Shown here: positions 20,888-31,766 of the stretch, piece after piece
Layout of the letters: every line of letters begins with the position of its first letter
How positions within the stretch are numbered: position 1 is the first letter of the stretch
Origin: Bondarzewia mesenterica
Taxonomy: Eukaryota > Basidiomycota > Agaricomycetes > Russulales > Bondarzewiaceae
Reading direction: 5' to 3'
DNA length: 41,516 nucleotides
Assembly (NCBI GenBank): GCA_004802705.1
Contig: SGPL01000244.1
Coordinates: 5,653-47,168, forward strand
Made by a program: the position numbers and the translations under genes
The notes under the pieces: generated by a model
What the model was told of the DNA's origin: nothing
The model's input: only the letters and a program-made list of their open reading frames with translations
Databases searched by the model: none

Positions 20888-21317
20888 TATGTCCATCGTC
20901 TGGATTGCCTCATGTATTGCATCGTGACAGAACGTCTGGTGCCAAAATACTAGCTATATCGCACGGATGCCCACCCGAGCTCACTCTTTGAAATGTTAAC
21001 TGATTCAAAGACTGGCGTCCATCATATTGCTACGTTTTCAGTGACACGTGCAATTTGCAATCTTAAAGGTACATATTTTATTACAAGTCTTCTCGGCTTC
21101 CTACTGTAATGTTTTGAAAGTGATCCACAACTCATTGCCGTCGCGAGATGGCTAGGTGTGCAGGTCGCCTTCTGCATTCTAGTGACAAGTTTGCGAAGAT
21201 GTACATATTTCACAGCGGCCCAGACTAATTATATATAGGAGCTCGAGACGACTCAGGCTCTCATTTCTACGGATCCACTGTCACACACTCTATTGTAAGT
21301 ATTGATAGAAACTTGTT
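20888..21317. other. Stretch between the P450 relic and P450 copy 3
   Basis: No gene recognised. It includes ATTATATATAGGAGC near 21230, a possible TATA-like motif with no downstream reading frame that I can support. Confidence 0.35.
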
Positions 21318-21488
21318 CATTTCACCCGTTATAAATGACACCCTTCGATGAAACAAGGGTGCTCTTTCGAAGTGTTCTTTCACCTCATTCGGACGCCCAG
21401 TATCTATTGATCGCATTTTCGTCACGCTGAGACCACTCTTTACTTACGCCTGATTGACAGTTGCCCATTCCACTGGCACCGACAATGC

Positions 21489-21495
21489 ATAAATA
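21489..21495 (+). promoter_or_regulatory. TATA-like box of P450 copy 3
   Basis: ATAAATA lies 66 bases before the ATG and is preserved identically before copy 4. Confidence 0.45.
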
Positions 21496-21560
21496 CTCAT
21501 AGCGCCAGGAGATGCGATTCTACCCACTACCCCTCCCTCTGCTGCCGGTGCCATTGCGCA

Positions 21561-23690
21561 ATGACCAATATCACGCTTCTGTATATCGTCTCTGTCTTTC
21601 TCGCCTTCGGACTGTGGTTCATCCGCTGTATTCCAGTGAGACGGCGAAGGGAGCCGCTCCCTCATGGACCCAAGGGTTGGCCGCTTATAGGCAACATCAT
21701 GGATCTACCAAAGGAACATCAATGGAAAGCATTTGCAGAGTGGGGGAAAAGATTTGGTACGCCTGTCGTCTGATATNTTTCTATTTTCTCATAATGCTAG
21801 TGTTTCAGGAGGCATCATTCATATCAGCGTACTCGGGAAGCACATGATCATCGTCAACGACGGGGATACGGCGGTCGAGATGCTTAACAAGAAAAGCAAC
21901 ATCTATTCTGATCGACCCGTGCAAGTCATGGCTGGCGAACTCGTGGGCTGGAATGAGAGTATTCCGATGACCCCGTACGGTGACCGTCTGCGCAAGTTCC
22001 GCACCATTCTGCATCGCGCGATTGGCAGTCGCACAGATGTAAAGGCATTTCACGACCACATCAGAGGGGAGGCTTATCGAGGTCTACGACGGCTACTGGA
22101 ACAACCGGAGGCCTTGATTGAGATGCTTGGCAAGTGCGTTGGATCGTAAGGCATCGGTGAATTCTGACTGATCTTTTTTATCCATAGAACGTCCAATGCT
22201 TTTAGTTTGAGCATGTGCTACGGATATCAGATTCAAGAGGACAACGACCCATTCGTCCATCTGGCCGATGTTGCGATGGATGGATTCTCCAAGGCGGCTG
22301 AGCCTGGCAAATGGTTGGTCGACATCATTCCCGCCATGAAGTATGTTCCGGCGTGGATTCCAGGTGTCGTCTTCCAGAGGCTTGCTAAGAGATGGAAGAA
22401 AGATTTAACGGAGATGGCCACCCGACCATACGAGTACATGAAGCAACAATTGGTATAATTCATCCTCTTCGGGCTCTTGCGATGATTTGAGACGTCCATT
22501 GCGCAGGCAAACAATTCTGCGTCACCTTCCTTTACCTCGGCTCTTCAGAGCAAAGTGACCACTCCAGAGGACGAAAATGTCATAATGTGGGCCGCTGTGG
22601 GGCTTTATGCAGGTACGTTTCTTCTTCGGGTGATTATAGCGTATCTCATTATTTTAACGACTGCCTGAAGGCGGAGCCGGTACAGTACGCGTCTGTCATC
22701 AGACTGTTTCTGCATTGGCTCTCACTTTCAACCCTCCTGAATTGTCTAGATGGTCTCAACGATGCATACCTTTTTTCTCGTGATGACGCTCTTTCCAGAA
22801 GTGCAGAAACAAGCGCAGCTCGAGATTGACGCCACTGTCGGTCGCGATCGGTTGCCCACGCTCGACGATCGCCTTCCCTACGTTGAAGCTCTGGTTTCTG
22901 AAGTGCTAAGATGGGGACCGGTCGCTCCGCTAGGTATTTTTGTTTTCGATACTGTAGGTAAATGTTAATTGATGCACCTGACATTGCTTGCTTCAGGTAT
23001 CGTGCATCGTCTGACCAAGGATGACATACAAGATGGATATTTCATCCCAGGGGGATCGATCATCATCCCAAACATCTGGTAACTTGCCTATCACAACGTC
23101 GTATGAGTGTTGAACGTTGAGTTTCGGTACTCGTTGAATTGGATTTAGGAACATGCTTCGTGACCCTCGAACGTACAAAAATCCCGAATTATTTGATCCG
23201 CAGCGATTCTTGGAGACGGACAGTAAGCCTGCAGAGCAAGATCCAAGACTATATTGCTTCGGCTTTGGCAGACGGTCAGTCTCATCTCCTTATTGCTAAT
23301 TTCCTCACTTTCCAACACCGCCTCTATCTTTTTGCTTCTACAGCATTTGTCCCGGTAAGTCTTTTAATCACCATCATCTCATACAAATCAAAGTCCTGAT
23401 ATAGCCTTGAAGGGCTCCATCTCGCCGACGCCTCTCTCTATTTGCAGTGTGCAACAATATTGGCCGTTTTCAACATCACTAAAGTCGTCGAGAACGGTAT
23501 GGTCATCGAGCCCGCCATAGAGTATACCAGCGGGACCATCAGGTCAGTGGTTTACATAGACTTCCCATCGCTTCATGTATTCACAAAGAGAGCGAATTCC
23601 AGTCGTCTAAAGCCTTTCAAGTGCTCTATCAAGCCCCGTTTAGCAGAGGCAGACGCACTTATACAGTCCATTCCCGCTGCAGGCTTCTAG
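21561..23690 (+). CDS. Cytochrome P450 monooxygenase, copy 3
   Basis: Full-length P450 of the same subfamily as copy 1, and the only copy here with no frameshift. Order: [20 protein letters not shown] anchor, [38 protein letters not shown], the KTSNAF...[10 protein letters not shown] exon, a 14-nt exon (22671-22684) with the I-helix motif, [11 protein letters not shown]-helix [16 protein letters not shown], and heme loop FGFGRRICPG with the cysteine on an 11-nt exon (23344-23354). It ends [11 protein letters not shown]. The I-helix reads AGGAGT where the family has AGGADT, so the conserved acid is Gly. That residue normally helps deliver protons to bound oxygen, so activity may be altered. 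One N lies in the first intron (21777). Substrate unknown. Confidence 0.9.
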
Positions 23691-24251
23691 ATCGTCAAAT
23701 ACTTGGAGGATGATACAGCACCTATGTTTTCGAGTTCGCTCAGCATTGTCACAGCCATTACTTGTTTGTGTATCTTAAGAACAATTTGTATAACCCAACG
23801 AGCTAGACTTCTGCTTGCTACGCGATCGGCCTCTGGTTTACCTATGGACCTGATTGTGCCGAGAGCAGGAGGAGCGGCTTCCTTTCCCTCAAAGATGAAC
23901 TTTTGAGCCTGAGAGCTAGAGTCATAGGCAAGCGTGGACTTCCCATCAAAATGCAGAAACGACGCTCGATTACATAGAATATCGTTAGTTTACTCAAGTT
24001 CGAATCTCGATGATCTTCTGAGCCAGTCGCCTGCACAGCTCTGCACAGACAGATACCGCGTACATACTACAGTTTTGTCCAGCGTCAATATTTGATAACT
24101 GAAGATGAAATTGCGATACTCTATAATTCAAATTCATTTTTGTATGCCGGTGTCCTGGGTACTGTACTTGAAGATCAGCGACGACTCATGTGTGTTTTCT
24201 TACCTCCTTTTTCTGGATTCTCACTCAACGATTGTATTTTTTTCTGCACAG

Positions 24252-24775
24252 ATTATTCGTGTTTTCGATTGCCAGAGTCTTCTTAATCGCATTCGCGAAA
24301 ATGAGGATCTGAAAGCAGAAGATAAGGAGCGGCAGGTCATGGATGTACGTGAAGTCATCCAATTCTCTCTTAACGACGTCGACTGCCATCGGGTCCTCCT
24401 CCTGAGCCATTTCGGGGAGAAATTCGATGCGCATCAGTGCGAGGACACGTGTGATAACTGCGCCTGCACCGTCCCCGTGGTTGAGCAGGACATGACCGGC
24501 GCTGCGATCAACATGAGCAAATTGATTCAGGAAGTCGAAAATAGTCGTAGCAAGATCACTAGAACCCAAGCCATTGATGTCTTTCAAAATTCCATCAAGA
24601 AGGACCTTATGACGAAAAATCTCAATCGATTTCGCTTGTACGGGGCAGGTAAGGATGTTCGACAGGCGCAGACTGAGCGGATATATTCGACCACCTGGCG
24701 AGCTTGCAAATCTTCGGTTCCTTCCAAGAATCCAACAACGGCGGCTATCCAGTCACCTATGCAGGGCTATGTAGA
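24252..24775 (+). pseudogene. RecQ helicase C-terminal fragment (zinc-binding plus winged-helix)
   Basis: After an intron-like acceptor at 24251 the frame reads CQSLLNRIRENEDLKAEDKE, then VREVIQFSLNDVDCHRV, and HFGEKFDAHQCEDTCDNC, the RecQ four-cysteine zinc module with all Cys present. An RQC winged-helix part follows, with LYGAGKDV. Near 24681-24688 a two-base TA excess (ATATATTC) shifts the frame; the other frame then continues FDHLASLQIFGSFQESNNGG and YPVTY. No start codon and no helicase core precede it. It lies downstream of P450 copy 3. Introns are retained, so this is a broken genomic copy, not a retrocopy. Confidence 0.85.
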
Positions 24776-24923
24776 GTTACACTTCCATAACATGCACGGA
24801 TCACACTGCTAATTGATATCACTTTAAAGCTTGGACCGATGCATCGTGATTTCCTATATAATGGGGGCACATTGCTAATGAAGTTTCGCGTCCAATCGAA
24901 GAGTGTACGGAAACCTTCACCTA

Positions 24924-25240
24924 GGGCTGCACCGCCGAGCTCGCCAACCAGAATATCAAGGCTAGACATTTTCATGCCAAGATGGCAGAGACGGACAAGA
25001 AATGTATATTGAAGGAATGGAAAGATGGACAAACAGATGTCATCGTCGGCACGGTATGTCTTTTGCTCTGTTTTGAGACTTTGGTTGATCGAGCATTGCT
25101 GGGATTCACAGATTGCTTTTGGAATGGGCATCATCCGTGCGAGCGGTACTTAGTTTGTTATGCTTTACCTTTTCTATCTGACCACCAATTCTAGTTCGAT
25201 TCGTGATTCATTACGACTGCCCGTTGTTTATCGGGTATGT
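24924..25240 (+). pseudogene. RecQ helicase core fragment (motif V region)
   Basis: The frame reads ELANQNIKARHFHAKMAETD, then ILKEWKDGQTDVIVGT. An intron (acceptor CACAG) leads to IAFGMGIIRAS (motif V), and a second intron to VRFVIHYDCPLFIGY. In RecQ proteins this segment precedes the zinc module, yet here it lies after it on the same strand. It begins abruptly and ends before motif VI (QxxGRxGR), which is absent. The usual GID/GIDK of motif V is GII. It is a truncated, displaced piece of a RecQ gene and cannot be functional. Confidence 0.82.
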
Positions 25241-25338
25241 GAGCCTGTATCTTGTTTGAAGCTCACAATGAAACCTGAGATGAATCTACTTATTATCAAG
25301 AGACCGGACGGGCAGGCTGCGACGGACAGCCCGCAGGG

Positions 25339-25487
25339 AATGAGGTGCCATGGTTCTATACCTGCCCAATTCCAGGCGATGGAGAATGATGGTCCACCTG
25401 CATGGTAATATGGTGTTGCGGTATAGAGGGCGCGGTCAAGTGCGGAGCACTGACATGCGAGGGCTGCTGCACCATCATCGGGAGATT
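25339..25487 (-). pseudogene. Duplicated 3' tail of the membrane-protein gene
   Basis: About 149 bases match 28477-28622, the terminal exon of the minus-strand membrane protein gene, with scattered substitutions. It encodes the PMMVQQPSHVSAP type tail without the rest of the gene. It sits between the RecQ debris and the upstream flank of P450 copy 4. Confidence 0.8.
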
Positions 25488-25524
25488 ATGTCGCACACCT
25501 TGCTGCGAGTATTGATGGAGATTG

Positions 25525-28356
25525 TCCATTTCACCCGTCATAGATCCTTCGAAGAAATGATAGTGCTAATTCGACGTGTTGTTTTACCGCATTCAGGCGC
25601 CCAGTGCTTGATGATCGCATTTTCGCTCATTTTCATCACGCTCTCTTGATTAATTATGCCTGATTGACAATCGCCCATCCCACTGGCACCGACAATGCAT
25701 AAATACTCATAGCGCCAGGAGATGCGATTCTACCCACTACCCCTCCCTCTGCTGCCGGTGCCATTGCGCAATGACCAATATCATGCTTCTGTATATCGTC
25801 TCTGTCTTTCTCGCCTTCGGACTGTGGTTCACCCACTATATTCCAGTGAGATGGCGAAGGGAGCCGCTCCCTCATGGACCCAAAGGTTGGCCGATTATAG
25901 GCAACATCATGGATCTACCAAAGGAACATCAATGGAAAGCATTTGCAGAGTGGGGAAAAAGATTTGGTACGCCTGTCGTCTGATATATTTCTATTTTCTC
26001 ATAATGCTAGTGTTTCAGGAGGCATCATTCATATCAGCGTACTCGGGAAGCACATGATCATCGTCAACGACGGGGATACGGCGGTCGAGATGCTTAACAA
26101 GAAAAGCAACATCTATTCTGATCGACCCGTGCAAGTCATGGCTGGCGAACTCGTGGGCTGGAATGAGAGTATTCCGATGACCCCGTACGGTGACCGTCTG
26201 CGCAAGTTCCGCACCATTCTGCATCGCGCGATTGGCAGTCGCACTGGTGTAAAGATATTCAATGACCACATCAGAAGGGAGGCTTATCGAGGTCTACGAC
26301 GGCTACTGGAACAGCCGGAGGCCTTGATTGAGATGCTTGGCAAGTGCGTTGGATCGTAAGGCATCGGTGAATTTCGACTAATATTTTTTCTCCATAGAAC
26401 GTCCAATGCTTTCAGTTTGAGCATGTGCTACGGATATCAGATTCAAGAGGACAGCGACCCATTCGTCCATTTGGCCGATGTTGCGATGGATGGATTCTCC
26501 AAGGCTGCTGAGCCTGGTAAATGGTTGGTCGACATCATTCCCGCCATGAAGTATGTTCCGGCGTGGATTCCGGGTGTTGTCTTCCAGAGGCTTGCTGTGA
26601 CATGGAAGAAAGATTTAACGGAGATGGCCACCCGACCATACGAGTACATGAAGCAACAATTGGTATATTTCATCCTCTTCGGGCTCTTACGATGAACTGA
26701 GACGTGCATTGCGTAGGCCAACAACTGTGCATCGCCTTCCTTTACCTCGACTCTTCAGAGCAAAGTGACCACTCCAGAGGAAGAAAATGTCATAATGTGG
26801 GCCGCTGTGGGGCTTTATGCAGGTACGTCTCTTCTTTGGGTGATTATAGCGTATCTCATTATTTGAACGACTGCCTGAAGGCGGAGCCGGTATTGTAAGC
26901 GTCTGTCATCAGACTGTTTCTGCATTGGCTTTCATCTTCAACCCTCCTGAATTGTCTAGATCGTCTCAGCGATGCATACCTTTTTTTCTCGTGATGACGC
27001 TCTTTCCAGAAGTGCAGAAACAAGCGCAGCTCGAGATTGACGCCACTGTCGGTCGCGATCGGTTGCCCACGCTCGACGATCGCCTTCCCTACGTTGAAGC
27101 TCTGGTTTCTGAAGTGCTAAGATGGGGACCGGTCGCTCCGCTAGGTATTTTTGTTTTCGATACTGTAGATAAGTGTTCATTGATGCAGCTGACATTGCTT
27201 GCTTCAGGTATCGTGCATCGTCTGACCAAGGATGACATACAAGATGGATATTTCATCCCAGAGGGATCGATCATCATCCCAAACATCTGGTAACTTGCCT
27301 ATCACAACGTCGTATGAGTGTTGAACGTTGAGTTTCGGTACTCATTGAATTGGATTTAGGAACATGCTTCGTGATCCTCGAACGTACAAAAATCCTGAAT
27401 TATTTGATCCGCAGCGATTCTTGGAGACGGACAGTAAGCCTGCAGAGCAAGATCCAAGACTATATTGCTTCGGCTTTGGCAGACGGTCAGTCTTATCTCC
27501 TTATTGCTAATTCCTCACTTTCCAACACCACCGTCTTTTTGCTTCTACAGCATTTGTCCCGGTAACTCTCTTAATCACCATAATCATACAAAACAAAGTC
27601 CTGATATAGCCTTGAAGGGCTCCATCTCGCCGATGCTTTTCTGTATTTGCAGTATGCAACAATATTGGCCGTTTTCGACATCACTAAAGTCGTCGAGAAC
27701 GGTATGATCATCGAGCCCGCCATAGAATACACCAGCGGGACCATCAGGTCAGTGGTTTACATAGACTTCCTATCTCTTCATGCGTTCACAAAGAGAGCGA
27801 ATCCCAGTCGTCCAAAGCCTTTCAAGTGCTCTATAAAGCCTCGTTCAGCAGAGGCAGAGGCACTTATACAGTCCATTCCCGCTGCGGGTTTCTAGATCGT
27901 CAAATACTTAGTACAGCACTTATTATTTCCTTATTTATGTATCCTAACGAGCTAGTCTTTCACTTGCTGCGCGATGGGCATCTAATTCACCTACGGACCT
28001 GATTGTGCCGAGAGCCAGGAGGAGCGGCTTCTTTTCCCTCAAAGACGAAGTTTTGAGCCTGAGATCTAGTGCTACAGACAAGCGTGGACTTCCCACCAGA
28101 ATACAGAAACGACGCTCGATTACATAGAATATCCTAGTTTATTCAAGATCGAAACTCGATGACCTTCTGAGCCAGCTGCGTGCATGGACAAATACCGCGT
28201 ACTGTAGTTTTGTCTGGCGTCAATTCGTAGGGTTGACAACGATAGTTTACTTACTGTCAATCTAGAGAACACAATGAATATGAAATTGCGATACTTCAAA
28301 TTTATTTTTGTATGCAGGTGTCCTAAGTACTATATTTGAAGACTAGCGACGACTTG
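25525..28356 (+). repeat. Segmental tandem duplication, right copy
   Basis: Counterpart of 21318-24190. It carries P450 copy 4 and a downstream flank that still matches the left copy through the GCGATACT...TTTTTGTATGC stretch (24110-24190 against 28285-28356). It then breaks off just before the part where the left copy has the RecQ zinc module. Confidence 0.9.
25771..27895 (+). CDS. Cytochrome P450 monooxygenase, copy 4 (one apparent frameshift)
   Basis: Recent duplicate of copy 3, with the same exon layout, 14-nt I-helix exon (26881-26894) and 11-nt heme exon (27551-27561, RICPG). Exons carry only scattered differences, for example WFTHYIPVRW in the anchor and TGVKIFNDHIRRE in exon 2. Two features question its activity. 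The I-helix reads AGGAGI, so both the conserved acid and the following Thr are lost. Also, the exon after it has a T7 run (26981-26987) where copy 3 has T6, which shifts the frame in MHTFF. The ATAAATA box is kept at 25699. It may be a decaying paralogue or carry a read error in the T run; the I-helix substitutions do not depend on that. Confidence 0.87.
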
Positions 28357-28494
28357 CCACCAAGACACAGACACGAAGCTCGATTCAAGCTCGATTGCAT
28401 AGAATATCGTGGTTCACTCAGAGATTGGTCTGAGTAAACCGAGATAATAAATACCAAAAGCCAAGAGCCGAAAGGGGAATGAGGTGCCATGGTT
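27896..28494. other. Stretch between P450 copy 4 and the membrane-protein gene
   Basis: Mostly the degenerate downstream flank of the duplicated block, up to about 28356, then about 120 bases of 3' flank of the minus-strand gene. No gene seen. Confidence 0.45.
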
Positions 28495-29450
28495 CTACAC
28501 CTGCCCAAATCCAGGCGATGGAGAATGATGGTCCACCTGCATGGGAATATGGTGTTGCGACATAGAGGGCGCTGTCGACTGCGGACCACTGACGTACGAG
28601 GGCTGCTGCACCATCATCGGGCTGTCGGTACTTGCCTTCCCTGGTTGAGCAAGGAAAGACGCGTCCCGAACCGTTGTCTTCCATACCGCGTTCCCCCGAT
28701 TCTGACCGATGAAGGCGAAGACAGTGAGAGTAACGGTGTACGCCATCACTGCCGGTTCCAGTCAAAATCGAAAACGAGGAGACTGTCAGATGCAAGGCAC
28801 TTACAAATGATCCATGACAGGAAAGAAAATGCCATGATGGCTTTGAACTCGCCGCAGCCAAGGGAGATCGTCGCTGAAGGCAGACCGTAAGTACACCGCA
28901 TTTTGAAAAAGATTGATGAACATACGGTTTACGAAGTTGCAGCTAGAACCGATGAATACCAATCCATCAGTGTCGGCAGCGTAGGCACCGGTTGATAGCC
29001 ACAGAATCCACAGGATACCTTTATTCAAGAACCAATAGTCAGGTATAACACAAATGATGAATTGGTGGGCGGACATACTGAACCAGCTAACTTCCACCAC
29101 TACCAAAGAAGTAAACGCCCCCCCTCGGAACGCGTCAATGATGAGCCTGTAGATCATCGACTGCATTCGTTTCACTTGCTAGTGTTGTGATCGTGAATGA
29201 TACTCACATAGGGATGAGTGTGATCATGGTGAGGACAGCAGTCGCCACAGCCAAGGCTGAGAAAATGTAGTAACTACCATAGAACTCCTCCGTGCTGGAG
29301 ATCAAGTCGGCAGCCAAGCCCAGAACAATCGTAGCAAAGACGACGGTGCTTGCTGCAGGGGAAAAGCGTCAATCATCTCTGTACAAAACGCTAAGAAATC
29401 GTGGGCCTACTGAGTACAATTATTCGGGCTAAAGAAAACAAACCCATGAC
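28495..29450 (-). CDS. Multi-pass membrane protein, possibly DUF6534 family
   Basis: Basidiomycete-type integral membrane protein of unknown function. Hydrophobic segments seen on the minus strand: VMGLFSLARIIVLS (near 29440), STVVFATIVLGLAADL, FSALAVATAVLTMITLIP, then VKRMQSMIYRLIIDAFRGGA followed by FTSLVVVEVSWFS, and ILWILWLSTGAYA. The layout of the RMQSMIYRLIID...GAFTS part recalls the DUF6534 segment with its conserved Arg and the GLLTS-like turn. The terminal exon is hydrophilic and ends SPSPGFGQV with the stop at 28495. The 5' end is uncertain; the usual first helices are not clear upstream, so the start near 29450 is a guess. Introns are short. The tail is duplicated at 25339-25487. 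Confidence 0.5.
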
Positions 29451-29729
29451 GAAGATGTGGATCGGGAGGAGGGAAAAGGAGAGGGGGGTTGGGTTGTGAA
29501 GACATGCCACACAGGTACTGTGTTTTTATGGAAAGGTCTTTGACAGCAGCAACAGTCAACGATATGGGCTAGACAGGTCGCTTGATGAAAAGTGGTCGTA
29601 TAATAAACGAACCCCAATTCATTTGAATACAAAGGCTCAGCCAAGCTTGCGGTGGTGATCCCATCCGAGACCAATCACCTTGCGGAGGACTCGCTGACTT
29701 GATAAATTAAATCAAGACAGTCGAAGCGC

Positions 29730-30330
29730 TTATTTTGCAGGGGCATACTGAATTGTGGAAATTTTGCTGACCGTTTCGTTCCCCATTTTTGCATCCAGGT
29801 AAGCCTTGGTGTAAAAAGCAAGTTCGATCAACATGGATTGTGGGATCTATGGAGGCCAATGGGAGATGCAAATATTGCCAGCCTGAAATGCTGGCGCCAA
29901 AGAGCGGCGGTATCTTGTCAAGCTTCAAGGTTAGCGCTGTCAGAACGTTGGTCAAGACTTTGAGCGTGAGCAAATTGTGTGCCGTACTTATTTACAATGA
30001 GGCCCATGTGAATGATGTTCGAGTTGCAATTATCAATAAGTATACACACGGTCATCGAGTGTTTCACACAGTACTCACAGGAAGGATCGAACTTGAAGTA
30101 TTAGTACTAACTCAGGGAACTGGCATAAATTGCAAGTATGATCTCCAGTCTCGACTGTCTTGGCCGTCGAGGCATGGGTTGATGGCATTCGATCCGAGCG
30201 AGCTTGTCCGAGCTAAAAATCATAGCCTTCGGTCCGACTGCGGTGTAGTGCCTGATATTGCGGTCGGTAGTCTCGGGGCTGTTCTGAGGCGAAATCTGAG
30301 GTGCGATGGTGATCGAGTCAAATAGCACAG
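29730..30330 (-). CDS. Unrecognised multi-exon gene
   Basis: I do not recognise the product. A plausible last exon reads SMLIELAFYTKAYLDAK, then MGNETVSKISTIQYAPAK, with the stop at 29730-29732, behind an intron ending in CCATAG. A probable preceding exon reads LTLKLDKIPPLFGASIS. Further upstream another open segment reads DSITIAPQISPQNSPETTDR and GPKAMIFSSDKLARIE, but no ATG begins it. Exon joins could not be fixed. It may be a real short gene, a relic or partly chance. Confidence 0.3.
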
Positions 30331-30853
30331 AAAGAGAGAAATGAGAATTTGGAGATGAGAGGGATTCGCTTGGTGAATCTCTTGGTTTCCTGGAGCAGTC
30401 AAAGAACCATCACAGGACGCATCTGACTGTGTGTCCCACATCAATAAGACCAGTCATCACTCCAATATTGAGTTTGGGGCATCGCCATCGACACTGTGAA
30501 GGTGATATCAAACCGAGATATGAGCATATGTACAGGGACAAGCTGTAACTTTGATGACGCACCATGTACATAGACTGGAGCGTATCCACCCGGGCGCGAT
30601 GATCACTGGAAGACGTTACTGGACCGCGAACAGACTAGGGAACAAAACCACACATGCATTCCTTCATGACAGAAATATCTACATACAAGATGGTCAACCC
30701 AACCATATAGAGAAAGGCCAAAAACATAAATATAATAATGACGGGCGTGTCGCAGGCGAGGGAACATTGACTCCCTTCACGGCAATGCGGCAGAGCAAGA
30801 TCAAAAGAAGCGCTCGTGCGCGCCGCTTCTGACCAAAAGTCGTCCGAGTCCCA
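30331..30853. other. Stretch without a recognised gene
   Basis: About 520 bases. Small frames only. It probably holds the 5' flank of the unrecognised gene and the 3' flank of the small membrane protein. Confidence 0.35.
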
Positions 30854-31450
30854 TCACGAAATAATTGGTTCCGTAACAACGAATTCACGTTTTCCGTCTG
30901 GCACTGAAAAACCCAACATCATCTTCCAATCAAACCAGCTAGCAAAGGACGATGCGGTCTCCACAGCAGTCTGGTCTGCTCCCACGCCAAGCGTAATGTC
31001 GCCCATGGTGTCGAATTCAAGGTGCGGAATGCGCGTTGCGAGACGATGCGTGAGTAGATGACAAGCCAGAATGAAGAATAACAACAGGAGGATGAGAGTC
31101 GTGCGAGCCTTGAGCTGGAGTGGGGACGTGAATGATGCGATGCGTTCTTGCAAAGTGGGTTGGGGAGGTGCCAGGAAGGCGATGGAGAAGTCGCCGGAAG
31201 AGCAAGGCGATGATGGGGTAACGATGATGGCCGGAAGTGGCGACTTCTCGCTAACGTCTGGCAGAGAGAGGTCTGTCATAGCAGTCAGTCGGATTGCTAC
31301 ATGCGACTGCACACGACTACTCACCAATTGGCGCAGGGACGAGGACATAATCCCTGTGTTGAGGCAACCGATGACGACGGGGAGCTGTGAAATATTTTCG
31401 CGATGAGAAGAGAATAACGGACAGGTGTATCACTTACAGTGAGGGGCCAT
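30854..31450 (-). CDS. Small single-pass membrane protein, unknown function
   Basis: Three exons give a protein of about 165 residues. Start MAPHSPRRHRLPQHRDYVLV at 31450 (intron after the fourth codon, ...CACT|GTAAGT). Exon 2 ends APID, and exon 3 begins LSLPDVSEKSPLPAIIVTP. A single transmembrane helix follows, TLILLLLFFILACHLL, then a tail with GDITLGVGADQTAVETASSF and the end REFVVTEPIIS. This model uses an ATG and clean GT-AG introns; an ATG at 31348 lies downstream and would lose the first exon. No family recognised. It is divergent from the WD40 gene, with 316 bases between start codons. Confidence 0.6.
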
Positions 31451-31766
31451 GACAATTGTGTACGAATCGTATGTAGGACTAAGTCTATGTAGAATACTGA
31501 CGATCTCGCCAAGGCTGGCTGAAATGCAGTAGAAGATGCGAGGCGTTGAAAGAGTGTGGTGAAAAGAATGTGGTGAAGCAAGAAGCTTAACTAGATCTGT
31601 AAAGGACAGCCGCAGACACTGAAGTGCGACTTGATAGCGAAGAAGACGAGGAGGATGGGTTTAGAGCACACCGTAGCCATCACCAGGCTCAGGCCCCAGG
31701 GTCGTCGGCTTATGTAAACGGTAGAAACAAAATATCTCGATCATCCTCCGTATTTTCTTCCGCAAA

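Larger units (their letters stand above)
21318..24190 (+). repeat. Segmental tandem duplication, left copy
   Basis: This block (P450 copy 3, its upstream flank and about 500 bases of downstream sequence) recurs at 25525-28356. From 21450 to 23700 the two are nearly identical, introns included, at a constant offset of 4210 near the start codons. Outside that core they diverge by indels. Confidence 0.9.
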
